64,000 nucleotides of DNA, taken from Ypsolopha sequella. Taxonomy: Eukaryota; Arthropoda; Insecta; Lepidoptera; Ypsolophidae. Below, in pieces: positions 48,201 to 55,500 of this stretch. Within the stretch, counting starts at the first letter, position 1. Every line of letters starts with the position of its first letter. Location: NCBI GenBank assembly GCA_934047225.1, contig OW203997.1:7922417-7986416 (forward strand), read 5' to 3'. The notes below the pieces were generated by a model. That model did no database searches. It saw nothing but the letters and a program-made list of their open reading frames with translations, and had not been told where the DNA came from. The position numbers and the translations under genes were made by a program.

Positions 48201-49717
48201 AAATAAATGTACCTCTACAACGACCCTGACAATAATATACTTTTATAAAACCATCGATTCTTCGTTTCGTTAATCGTCATAATTGGTTGTTTTCGTAGAA
48301 GCTGTTGCTCCAATTTTAGTAATTACTATATTTCCTTGACCTTTGAGAAACTCATATTACTTGATTAGTTACTTGATATCATTTGGAAAAATGATCATGA
48401 TGCGGTGACTATTACCTTCACCCTGCAATATCTAAACTAGATTTATAAAAATCCTGCGAAATTAGTTAAACGAAATCTTAGGTGCGACTCATTTTATTTG
48501 TTCATTGCAAAATTTCATTAAGTACATCAGATTATAGATTGAATATCATCAGACTAGTTCATCTTTTTCATCATCTCTTAGCAACACACCAGGAGGTATG
48601 TTCCAAAAACGATGGCAGTCCAGGTTAATCCATCAAACATGATAGTCAGTGCTGTAGTCAGGATCTCTTTCTTTCTTCTCCAAATTGTCTTGAAAGCCAT
48701 TGTGTATACTCGTATTGTATTGTGTTATTGAATACAAACGTTCGGGTTATATTAACATGGTAGTTGCGAAAAGTATCTGCGCGAAGACCACGGTTACTGA
48801 AGAAATAACGCAAAAGTTGACAATTTTTCGTGTGACATTTCGTACAATTCGTCTTCTACGCAGCCATGTCTCTATTGGTGCAGTCATGATTGTGGGGGTG
48901 ACGTCGTTGAGACATTAGCAGATTAGAATGATGTCGGAGGAAGTGCAGCAGCAGGCTTCGGCGCATTCAGATTTTACACTGATGTGATCGGTTTGGGCTT
49001 GAACGGCATTCTGTCGCTTGAAATTGACGTGTGAGAATTTGTAAATCGTCGCAGCAGTGTGCAGGGCAAAAATTGAAATTATTACAATGTTAAAAATTAA
49101 CATTAACGAAGTCAAGGTCGTGTGAAGTCCCAGGCATTTCGCTTCGCCCCATTGATCCCGATTTTTAAAGCTTTGCACTTATTTTTCCGGAAAATATTGG
49201 TGATGGTGTTTTATCGAAAATTTAACTGTCATGTCAATATATATGTCATCATTTGAATTTTTTTCTTGATTCTTTTAGAAGTATAGTTCGTATTGGGATG
49301 GTAATAAAACTTTTTTGAGGCAAGAGATGGCTTTTTTGTTTGACCCGGTTAAAAACAATAAATTAATAACATGGTTTGTAAATTAAATTTTCAAAATAAT
49401 ATCGTATGTTGCCACTTGGGTCACCATCCTGTACTATTTTTTATATATAAAGTGTCTCTTACCAATGCAGCCTCGGGCTCGGAGTCGTTTAGCGAGTCGC
49501 AGCTCTGCCCAGGCCGCTGTCTTCCGAGGAGGGCATCCTCAGGGGACGCTCATTCGTCGCCACTCGGGTCACCATCATGTACTATCAGCAGAGTATATCT
49601 TACCAATGCAGCCTCGGGCTCGGAGTCATCTGGTGAGTCGCAGCTCCTGCCCAGGCCGCTCTCGTCCGAGGAGGGCGTCTCCAGGGGACGCTCGTCCGTC
49701 GCAACTCGGGTCACCAT
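27293..49717 (-). CDS. SLC16-type monocarboxylate transporter (MFS)
   Basis: Eight coding exons, 49717-49604, 47603-47478, 31321-31233, 30996-30881, 29490-29305, 29228-28212, 28104-27979 and 27444-27293, join in phase to 641 aa. The acidic N-terminus (38 aa, rich in Ser/Asp/Glu) precedes [17 protein letters not shown], the SLC16 signature at the start of TM1. TM4-5 carries [18 protein letters not shown], the second family motif. Exon 6 encodes a long polar cytoplasmic loop (about 200 residues) before TM7 ([17 protein letters not shown]). SLC16-type carriers move lactate, pyruvate or other small monocarboxylates, often with protons, across the plasma membrane; the substrate here cannot be inferred. 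Acceptor GATTGTTGCAG before the first coding exon implies an upstream non-coding exon. Intron 2 is 16 kb. The last codons read [15 protein letters not shown]. Confidence 0.92.
27548..27712. repeat. Degraded hAT-type MITE in transporter intron 7
   Basis: AGGTTACCAGATG and CTGGTAACCCT ends, as in the better copies at 35316-35572 and 42687-42989. The flanks share only CATGA. Confidence 0.5.
29718..29773. repeat. Perfect 22-bp-stem hairpin in transporter intron 5 region
   Basis: 29718-29739 and 29752-29773 are exact reverse complements (CTGATTTTAGCATGTATATG...) with a 12-nt loop. The rest of this intron (29491-30880) is AT-rich; 30536-30660 contains GCTGGTAGAAATCTCTTTCA, a short motif seen again at 37862. 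Confidence 0.7.
31322..33283. other. First part of transporter intron 2
   Basis: AT-rich intron with an (AAAGT)n run at 32106-32131. No other element or ORF was recognised. Confidence 0.4.
33284..33645 (+). repeat. Non-LTR 3'-end/SINE-like repeat, plus copy
   Basis: GC-rich block with GAGCTGATGCCGGGCTCGAC, GACGGGCAGCGGCGTCACTG, CGCGCTCACCAACCCGCC and a tail GGAAAGGCTTATGTCCAGCA. It stands out strongly against AT-rich flanks and matches 21601-21870 inverted. Confidence 0.6.
35177..35926. repeat. TAA-flanked Harbinger-type MITE
   Basis: TIR GGGCGTTTCCCCACGAGC and near complement, flanked by TAA at 35174-35176 and 35927-35929. Subterminal CACGACACG-type repeats are at both ends. It is itself split by 35316-35572. 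Confidence 0.8.
35316..35572. repeat. hAT-type MITE with 8-bp target duplication
   Basis: TIR TAGGGTTACCAG and complement; ATCACACC is duplicated at 35308-35315 and 35573-35580. Interior carries repeated ATTCCTGAC-like motifs in both orientations. Confidence 0.85.
36492..36612. repeat. 121-bp MITE flanked by TAA
   Basis: TIR CACTAATCAAAGTCTTCTTG and complement (27 bp), TAA on both sides. Confidence 0.75.
36952..36990. repeat. Short hairpin
   Basis: ACCATGGACGAACAAATA pairs with TATTGTTCGTCCATGGT (one bulge). The 36991-38306 stretch is AT-rich, has an (AAT)n run at about 37700 and no recognised gene. Confidence 0.5.
39098..41553 (+). CDS. hAT-family transposase with BED zinc finger
   Basis: Exons 39098-39224 and 39767-41553 (GT-AG, phase 1) encode 637 aa. 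The BED finger spans the junction: CLLC in exon 1, [11 protein letters not shown] in exon 2. Next come TSDIWTC (first catalytic Asp, about residue 188), [11 protein letters not shown] (second Asp, about 256) and CFIHSLQ (about 275). The C-terminal dimerisation block has [13 protein letters not shown], with the likely catalytic Glu at about 598. hAT transposases cut and paste DNA and leave 8-bp duplications, as seen at both element ends. No stop or frameshift interrupts the frame. An AATAAA overlaps the stop codon (41553-41558). The copy could be active or recently active. Confidence 0.93.
41605..41770 (+). repeat. SINE-related body inside the inner hAT
   Basis: GTGCCCAAAGTACGG, AAAATCGTCGGTGTACG and GGGATTCATGTCGTGACGAT match the SINE at 24015-24240 without its tRNA head. 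Confidence 0.55.
41924..42062 (+). pseudogene. Relic hAT transposase segment of the outer element
   Basis: The frame reads [16 protein letters not shown] and later [17 protein letters not shown]. These align with [16 protein letters not shown] and [17 protein letters not shown] of the intact inner transposase. About 46 codons remain, with the rest of the gene deleted. Confidence 0.8.
42225..42360. repeat. MITE family B, copy
   Basis: Starts directly after the outer hAT's target duplication: TTATTTGACAGGACTAAAC ... TAAGTTAAGTCGTGTAGCGC. It is shorter than the 2554-2960 copy. Confidence 0.6.
42687..42989. repeat. hAT-type MITE (303 bp)
   Basis: TIR TAGGGTTACCA and complement; CTCCTGGG duplicated at 42679-42686 and 42990-42997. 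Interior has repeated GTCCGGATTTGTCCGGA motifs. Confidence 0.85.
43138..43272. repeat. MITE family B, copy
   Basis: TTGATTCGGTGTAGCATG and complementary CGCCGAATCGACACCAA ends, with the internal TTTAAGCGTTCTGTCCTTGT block. The 43273-44036 stretch contains AT-rich intron, an ATTTAAATTG-rich part and a T-run near 43590, nothing more. Confidence 0.65.
44037..44430. repeat. Repeat present inverted at 50880-51262
   Basis: Shares AAGGTGTGTATTCGAAAACC-like start, ATTTGCCTTCGTGTGA-like block, GACAGACAGAGACAGA and CACATCACAATCAGTAT with the inverse copy 6.5 kb away. It is non-coding. Confidence 0.65.
44991..45442. repeat. TIR element containing two internal palindromes
   Basis: Outer TIR ACAAGGTGACTTTTTGATCA and complement. 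Inside are two tandem hairpin units, about 45030-45220 and 45230-45410. Each is bounded by CTTGGTAAGTGATCAG-like inverted arms and has a CCCCATAGTGATTCACTC / complement core. Flanks share TATA. 45443-46800 holds nothing recognised apart from a short TIR-like pair at 46066-46135. Confidence 0.75.
46807..47034 (+). CDS. 75-codon ORF with hydrophobic N-terminus, possibly retroelement-derived
   Basis: ATG-initiated; the first 17 residues ([17 protein letters not shown]) look like a signal peptide and the remainder is basic. About 300 bp downstream, GGTGTCAATAAATAT is followed by a (TTTTCA)n tail at 47345-47372, typical of a retrotransposed 3' end. It may therefore be a chance frame or a retrocopy. 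It lies antisense within transporter intron 2. Confidence 0.2.
   Translation: MFVCYCGLLVSLIVVEAKPRLLSFCLWKVTLLQLYNLLKKENINAKQTALFGQKHHIPLNNILDNVTDYISKMCR
48578..48700 (-). CDS. Small membrane ORF 3 of an intronic trio (40 aa)
   Basis: ATG at 48700. A basic N-terminus ([14 protein letters not shown]) is followed by a single hydrophobic segment to the C-terminus ([15 protein letters not shown]). AATAAA on the minus strand at 48498-48493 lies 80 bp beyond the stop. Lies in intron 1 of the transporter, same strand. No family was recognised. Confidence 0.35.
   Translation of the reverse strand: MAFKTIWRRKKEILTTALTIMFDGLTWTAIVFGTYLLVCC
48747..48887 (-). CDS. Small membrane ORF 2 of an intronic trio (46 aa)
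   Basis: ATG at 48887. A strongly basic N-terminus ([16 protein letters not shown]) precedes a hydrophobic C-terminal half ([19 protein letters not shown]). The layout, polar-basic then one membrane segment, repeats that of ORF 3, including an aligned ETWLRRRR / KTIWRRKK. It is 27 nt from ORF 1 and 46 nt from ORF 3. Confidence 0.35.
   Translation of the reverse strand: MTAPIETWLRRRRIVRNVTRKIVNFCVISSVTVVFAQILFATTMLI
48915..49103 (-). CDS. Small membrane/secreted ORF 1 of an intronic trio (62 aa from ATG)
   Basis: The first in-frame ATG is at 49103; the frame is open from a GTG at 49178 after a stop. From the ATG, the N-terminus is hydrophobic ([20 protein letters not shown]) and the rest polar with a Cys cluster (CAEACCC). 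A TATA-like TATATATTGACA on the minus strand is centred near 49241, about 140 bp upstream of the ATG. Confidence 0.35.
   Translation of the reverse strand: MLIFNIVIISIFALHTAATIYKFSHVNFKRQNAVQAQTDHISVKSECAEACCCTSSDIILIC
49411..49575 (-). pseudogene. Decayed tandem copies of the transporter's first coding exon
   Basis: 49575-49463 repeats the functional exon (49717-49604) including ATGGTGACCCGAGT, GAGGCTGCATTG|GTAAGA donor and the acidic body. It is one base shorter (113 against 114 nt) and so frameshifts into a stop. A further remnant (GTACAGGATGGTGACCCAAG) is at 49431-49411. Spacing is 142 and 148 bp. Confidence 0.85.
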
Positions 49718-49739
49718 CGCGAACCACCTGCAACAATCA

Positions 49740-50879
49740 GAAAGACGTTTTAGGCTTCTCTATTTCATCTACATCAATTATTCTTTTACAAAATTTATTT
49801 CCTAACCAGAGTACGATAGACTGTTACTGAAATTCCATCCAATCTTTATCTTGGTACCATGCACGACATAATTTAGAATAGAACAGGAATGGGGAAAATA
49901 AATACTTTTAAAAATTTCCAAACTTAATACTACATAGCTATATACTTTGTATTCTTTCGAGTATTTTATATTTTGTTAATCATCGAGAATCCAGTTTGAT
50001 TTTGTCCGTATCAATAAAGTCACTGTTAAAATCTAACTAATGTTATACGAGATAATATAAAGATTCGTGCCGGTTTTATATTGCAATGAAAATGAGGTAA
50101 GTAAGTACGCCGATACCTTTATAAATTGTATGTAGGTGAGAATAAAACAATACAACGTAAAATACCTGTAACTATAACTATATATTAACAACTGAACAAA
50201 TACGAATATTATTCAGATGTATTCATGATTTGCGCACAGTCATACCTACATTATAATATTTTATATATTTTTTCTTTTTGTTCTTTTGTTAAAATTCAAA
50301 CACCATGTAACACGCAAATTTTGTAATTTTTGTACACCTATAGGAAGGCGTTGGTGACTGTATTACAATTTTATATTACCACAGTTGCCAACGGCACATT
50401 TTTATGTTATATTTTTATCACAAGCAATCATTTGCTTACTTAACTTACAACTTGGTTTTTGTTTTTCTTATCCAAAATTATTGTACCAAATAAAAATTAT
50501 TATTATTATAACCACAGATAATGTAATAACATAACCTACAAAGCTAGAACCAGAATTCTCAATGTCGTACATTAAATAAAATCTTTTTTTTATTTATTGG
50601 AATAAAAGAATTAGAACATAATAAAAGAAGATCAATTCTGTTTAGAGCTCCTCTTATAAATACCGACGAGGTAGTTAAAATACAACGTTTCTTTACATAA
50701 ATATCTACGAGTACATAGATTGACTTTTTATGAATTTTCAGGTATCATACCCGGGCAAAATTTTGCGTAAATCCAAATATGTATTTCAATTATTATCAAA
50801 TCGCATTTTTAGCCCAATGGAATTCCCATAGCTTAATTTCTTAAAGATTTATATTTAATTATTTTTTTCAGAGAAAATA
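49740..50879. other. Upstream of transporter first coding exon
   Basis: AT-rich sequence that should include part of the transporter's 5' intron. No recognisable exon, repeat family or ORF. Confidence 0.35.
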
Positions 50880-51262
50880 CGCCATTTTTTGTCATAGTTT
50901 TCATCATTTTGGTATATAAATGACCCATTACTTTTTTATGATTTTTTCAAGAATTTTCCGATATGACGTCACTTGAGCATTTTAGACATACTGATTGTGA
51001 TGTGTGATTGCTTATAAAAAAAGTGGTCTGTCTCTGTCTGTCTACTCATCTGTCATCCATCTGTCAAATCAGTCGGAAAAAAATATTATAAATTTATCTC
51101 GATAGCAAAGGACACATTTCTCAAGTGACGTCACACGAAGGCAAATGGAAGTTGTCGTAAAAATATTCATCATCATGAGGTTTTATAGACCACAAGTTCT
51201 AAAATACGGTTTTTCACACCTACATCTCGAAATGGTTTTCGAATACACACCTTAACATAATT
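50880..51262. repeat. Inverse copy of the 44037-44430 repeat
   Basis: GTCATAGTTTTCATCATTTT, CACTTGAGCATTTTAGACAT and GTCTGTCTCTGTCTGTCTAC correspond inversely to 44037-44430. A TGACGTCACACGAAGGCAAA segment is better preserved here. Confidence 0.65.
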
Positions 51263-51479
51263 TAATTTATGCGAATTATTGTTTTTTCAATAAGAAAAGT
51301 TCAATTTTTGTGTACTAAATTAGCAAACAACAGTTCAACAACTTGACTGGAGTTCAGTTGTGGAAAAATCCTAACACACTCAGGCGATAAGCGCTACTTC
51401 TCATAAAGCTGGTGCCAGAAGTGTGCCGATTATAAAAGCCAGAGTGTGGAAGTGGATACGGTATTAGCCATGACTTGGA

Positions 51480-51830
51480 AAGCCTAGACCTAGAAAATTT
51501 TAAATTGTTCAAAATATTTCCAAAACAAAATTGAGAAAAATAAAAAATAGTAGCCTAAAAATAAAATATGGGTATCAAATTGTAGATATTAAAAAGCTGA
51601 TTGTAAAAATATATACTTTTACTATATTTACTGGCACCGGTTTCGAGAAATCTTTAAAAAACACAAAAATATGAAAAAAGTCATCGTAACATGTGTTTAC
51701 GTAAAGATTACAGGAAATCTAAACCTGAGAAGTTGAGAAATTCACGAAAAAAAATGACACAATTAAATTTGTCATCCACAATACGGAACGAGTCTACGCG
51801 AGTCTGACCCGCACTTGGCCGTTTTTTTAT
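51480..51830. repeat. Dispersed repeat, 'CGGAAC...TTGGCCG' family
   Basis: Same core as 12640-13215 (AATTTTAAATTGTTCAAAA, TATGGGTATCAAATTGTAGA, GGCACCGGTTTCGAGAAATC) and same right end (AATACGGAACGAGTCTACGC then CGCACTTGGCCG). Confidence 0.65.
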
Positions 51831-52055
51831 ATGCAATTTGGGTGAGCTTACACTTGGCTACTACAACGCCTGATGAAAAGAGTCGATGAGAATAAAACCT
51901 AGGATGATGTGCGTTCGCCCAAAAGAGACCGAGTGAAAGCTGGGGCGCTATAATAGTCAAGAGTGTAAAAGTGACCTGTGTATGGCGATAGCTAACTAAA
52001 AATAATGTATTTACATTATTTGTATCATCGACCGTTCGACCTCTCACTCGTGTAC

Positions 52056-52793
52056 AGTTAAGAGGAGGCCTTCCTTTTTCAACAGTTTTTGAACGATTGT
52101 ACCATATTGTACTGAATCTACCACAGACGCAATCAATATGAAACTTATATAGAGGTACAACGTGTAACAGAAAGGTGTAACCATATTTGAAGAGCTTATT
52201 CAGTCAATGGTATAGAACAACTTTTACTATAGAGCCAAACCTGAAATCTTCAAAAAAAAATCTGTCCTTCCATACATTTCGGCCGAGCGGCATTGCATTT
52301 TTCTATGAAATTGTCGATTTTTTTTTTCGAATTACAGGGTTTGTTCCATATTAAAAGTTGTTCTATACCATTGACTGAATAAGCTCTTCAAATATGGTTA
52401 CACCTTTCTGTTTCACGTTGTATATGTTTTTTCAAACTTTTATCTTTACGTTGTAAGTAGCGTTACCGAATTGGAAAACTTTCGCTCGATAGATTTTATT
52501 TTTGAAAATAGTCTCTTTTTGAGTGTTTTTTTGGTTTTGTGTTTAATCCATTTGATTTGTATGTGTCATATTTTACTATCAATACGAAAATCTTGTTTAT
52601 TAACCAATGTAAGTTGAAAAATGACTTAAATGCAATATTGTAAATTTAGTCGATTTTAATTTTAAAATTAGACTCGTTTTAAATCGTTTCGCGCGCATTT
52701 TGGCGCACACGGTTTTCAACTTTATAAAAGTTAGTCTACGGGTTATAATTGCAAAGCCGCTGTGCGCCTAAGGAAGGCCTCGTCTTAACTGAG
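52056..52793. repeat. TIR element interrupted by family-C MITE
   Basis: CAGTTAAGAGGAGGCCTTCC at the left and AAGGAAGGCCTCGTCTTAAC at the right are inverted. The family-C MITE at 52157-52422 lies inside. Confidence 0.6.
52157..52422. repeat. MITE family C, complete copy
   Basis: TIRs of about 65 bp starting ACAACGTGTAACAGAAAGG at each end; matches the truncated copy at 5272-5495. Confidence 0.85.
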
Positions 52794-52973
52794 AAGCCGT
52801 GTAATAACTTGGTGATAAGGATGTGATAATAATACCGAATGGCGGACGGTTTCACACAATCACTTACTTACATAGGTTTCTTTGTGGTAGATGTGATATG
52901 GGAAGGAGCCATGTATAATGGGAAAAATTCACATTGGGGAAATTGTTCAGTATTTTTGGAAGAGGATGTTGTT

Positions 52974-53795
52974 AGGGTTCCGTACCCAAAGGGCAAAACC
53001 TGTCCGTCTGTTTGTCTGTCCGTCCGTGTCACGGGTCTCTAACGGGATGGGATAGAGACCTGAAATTTTGATATTTTGTGTTAAATGTTGACTCAAAAAC
53101 CGATTATTGAATTAAAAATTTTAATAAGTTATTTTTCAGCGCGGGGGCTCATACATGAAAATGGAGCCGAAAAATTTTTTTTTCTTTCCCCTGGAATGTG
53201 GGATGTCAGTGTCTAGACTCTCTATCTAAACTTGTCATTTTTAGACTATTGTATTACGTGGTCTATCTCAAAGACAAAAGTAGTTAGGAATTTGCAATTT
53301 CTGTATATTATGTACCATATGCTGTATTTGAACAACAAATACTGAAAACGCCAATTTATACAATTACATTCCCGAATATTCAACCAACTTTTGGTACATA
53401 CATTTTGTAGGTAATGATAATTTTGTAATTTATGTTTAAATTACTTCTTATTTAAATTCAAATTCAAATAGTTTATTTTGCAAAGCAGGTATAGATATAT
53501 ACACTTTTTACACGTCAAATTTAATCTAATAAAGAAAATATATGTAATAAAATAATAAATGTACATTAACTAAATTAAAGGTTTATTTAATTTATGTAGC
53601 AATATATTTACGACTAAAATGATAGGTAAAATATATATTATACAAGGTAAAATCCAATCAGCCGCCCGAACCCATACCGGAGACCCGGCCAGGGACCAGG
53701 AACAAGGTTCAATGATCACCAAACGATCACCGATCACCAACCAAATGGTACGGAACCCACAGAGTGTGAGTCCTACTCACACTTGACCGAATTTT
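52974..53795. repeat. 'GGTTCCGTACCC' dispersed repeat, split by another repeat
   Basis: Left end AGGGTTCCGTACCCAAAGGG with CTGTCCGTCTGTTTGTCTGT; right end GTACGGAACCCACAGAGTGT then CACACTTGACCG. The 53454-53720 block sits between them. Confidence 0.55.
53454..53720 (+). repeat. Copy of the non-LTR element's 5' region
   Basis: About 245 bp matching 58815-59063 in inverse orientation, from ATTCAAATTCAAATAGTTTA to CGAACCCATACCGGAGAC. The last part corresponds to the first codons of the 983-aa ORF. It then diverges into AGGAACAAGGTTCAATGATC. From 53800 to 54390 the sequence is AT-rich and unrecognised. Confidence 0.65.
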
Positions 53796-54394
53796 TTTTA
53801 CATGTTACTCTACATTTAAATTCAGTTATTTAATTTATAATAATTGTTAATCATTTTATAATAAATTATTATTAAAACTTAACGTATATCTTTCAAGTAA
53901 TTTATTGCATTATTTCCGTAACTGTTTATAATTATAATCAATGACGTAGGTTCCTCGCATAAGATAGTATTTATAATATATTATGAAAATAGGGTCAATG
54001 GTAAGTTACTGGATGACGTCAGAAGTTCGTTTGGATCTATTGTCTTACTACAATAAACTAAATTAAACGAGAATAGATATCATCTGTTTTCATGAAACAC
54101 GTGGAAAAAGTTTGATAAAATAAAATACATAAATGATTTCCATAAATAACCGAAACAGCTCTTTGTTTTTTGTATTTAAATTACGTAACTTTAAACTTAA
54201 CCTTGGAGTTTTACTGGAAAAAGGCTCATTATCCGAATGACAATAAGTATAGTTAGCGCATATTTTTTGACAAAGTTAAAATAAAAATTTGAAAAGAATT
54301 ACCTACTCAGCGCAAAATACATAATTAATTACTACATACTTGTATATTTACTTGCTAATCGGTAAAGGAAAACACCAAGATGAACCTGCATGCC

Positions 54395-54525
54395 CTAAAA
54401 AGCGTGTACTTGTGCCTATATTTTACGATGACGTAAAAATCGTCGGTGAAAAGAAGGTGTATGAGGGTTGAGTGTTTCGGAAACATCTCATCACCCCTGC
54501 AAGAATATATGTCGTGATTTTTTTT
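54395..54525 (+). repeat. SINE-related body, degraded
   Basis: GACGTAAAAATCGTCGGTGA and ATATATGTCGTGATTT match the bodies at 7500 and 24015. Confidence 0.45.
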
Positions 54526-54817
54526 TGTTTTATTACTGACATTTTAAAAATCTATTTTATAATATAGGTACATACATAGGGAAATTTATTTTGAACAAAA
54601 GTCACATAATACAGTCGTGAAAATTTTCTTAGGGTAAAAAATCAGAGTTACTATCAAGTATCAATGTTGTTTACGAACCGATAGAAATAGACGTGTTGAT
54701 GTTATTCAGCGATAGTAGTTGAACCCCAGCACAGTTTGATCTTATTTTGCTGACCTTTTTGGCACCACACATACCATACCCCCCGTATTGCAAACTTATT
54801 TTCATCACTTATTTATG

Positions 54818-55236
54818 TAGGGCTGCCATCATCTAAATTGCCGACAGAGGACAAAAACTTCAAAAACCCCGGACATTAAGGTAAAATTGCGGTTTTTCCC
54901 CGGACACGCCTAAAACAAATATTCTTAAAAAAAAGAAGTTTTTATTTAACATTTTATTCATCAAATGTTTTTCATTCAACATTAGTAATTATTCATTAAA
55001 CAATAAATATGTTATATTGCCGCGCTGGAGTTGGCTTCGATGCGGTTTACGAACGAATGAATTATTTGCTTAGATTTGTTTTTATTTATTGATTATCCTT
55101 CAATTAATTGTGGTTACGCCTGACACATATAGTGTCCGGGTTTTACCCGGATCTTTTTCCAAATCCTCCCCGGACGGCCCCCGGACGCCCTCCAAACTAG
55201 GACAAATCCGGGGAAACCCGGACGGATGGCAGCCCT
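54818..55236. repeat. hAT-type MITE (about 418 bp)
   Basis: TIR TAGGGCTGCCATC and complement; TATTTATG on both sides (54810-54817, 55236-55243). Inside, CCCCGGACGGCCCCCGGACG-type motifs near the right end. Confidence 0.8.
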
Positions 55237-55287
55237 ATTTATGGAGGCTCGGTTGGTGATCATTGAACCTTGTTCCTGCGGGCCTAT

Positions 55288-55500
55288 TGTGTATCTCTAG
55301 TTGCCTTCTGGACTGGGTGTCTATCATCAAAAACATAGATATACTATCGAATTCCGATGTCCTAAGGATATTTTCGCACTTGAAGTGACGACACAGATTG
55401 TTAATAGTTCAATACCCACTAAAGGCAATTTTGAAATTTCAGTTTTTAGCTATGTTTTTGATGATAGGCACCTCGTGCAGTTGGCAACTAAAGATACACA
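55288..55500. repeat. MITE family D, copy 2
   Basis: Nearly identical inverse copy of 19351-19561. The non-LTR element's 3' tail begins at its right edge. Its left flank (AGGAACAAGGTTCAATGATC inverted) also recurs at 19677 and 53697. Confidence 0.8.

Noticed and set aside
49371..49830. Plus-strand 121- and 144-codon frames with internal repeats
   Set aside because: Antisense to the tandem copies of the transporter's first coding exon; the repetition comes from that duplication.
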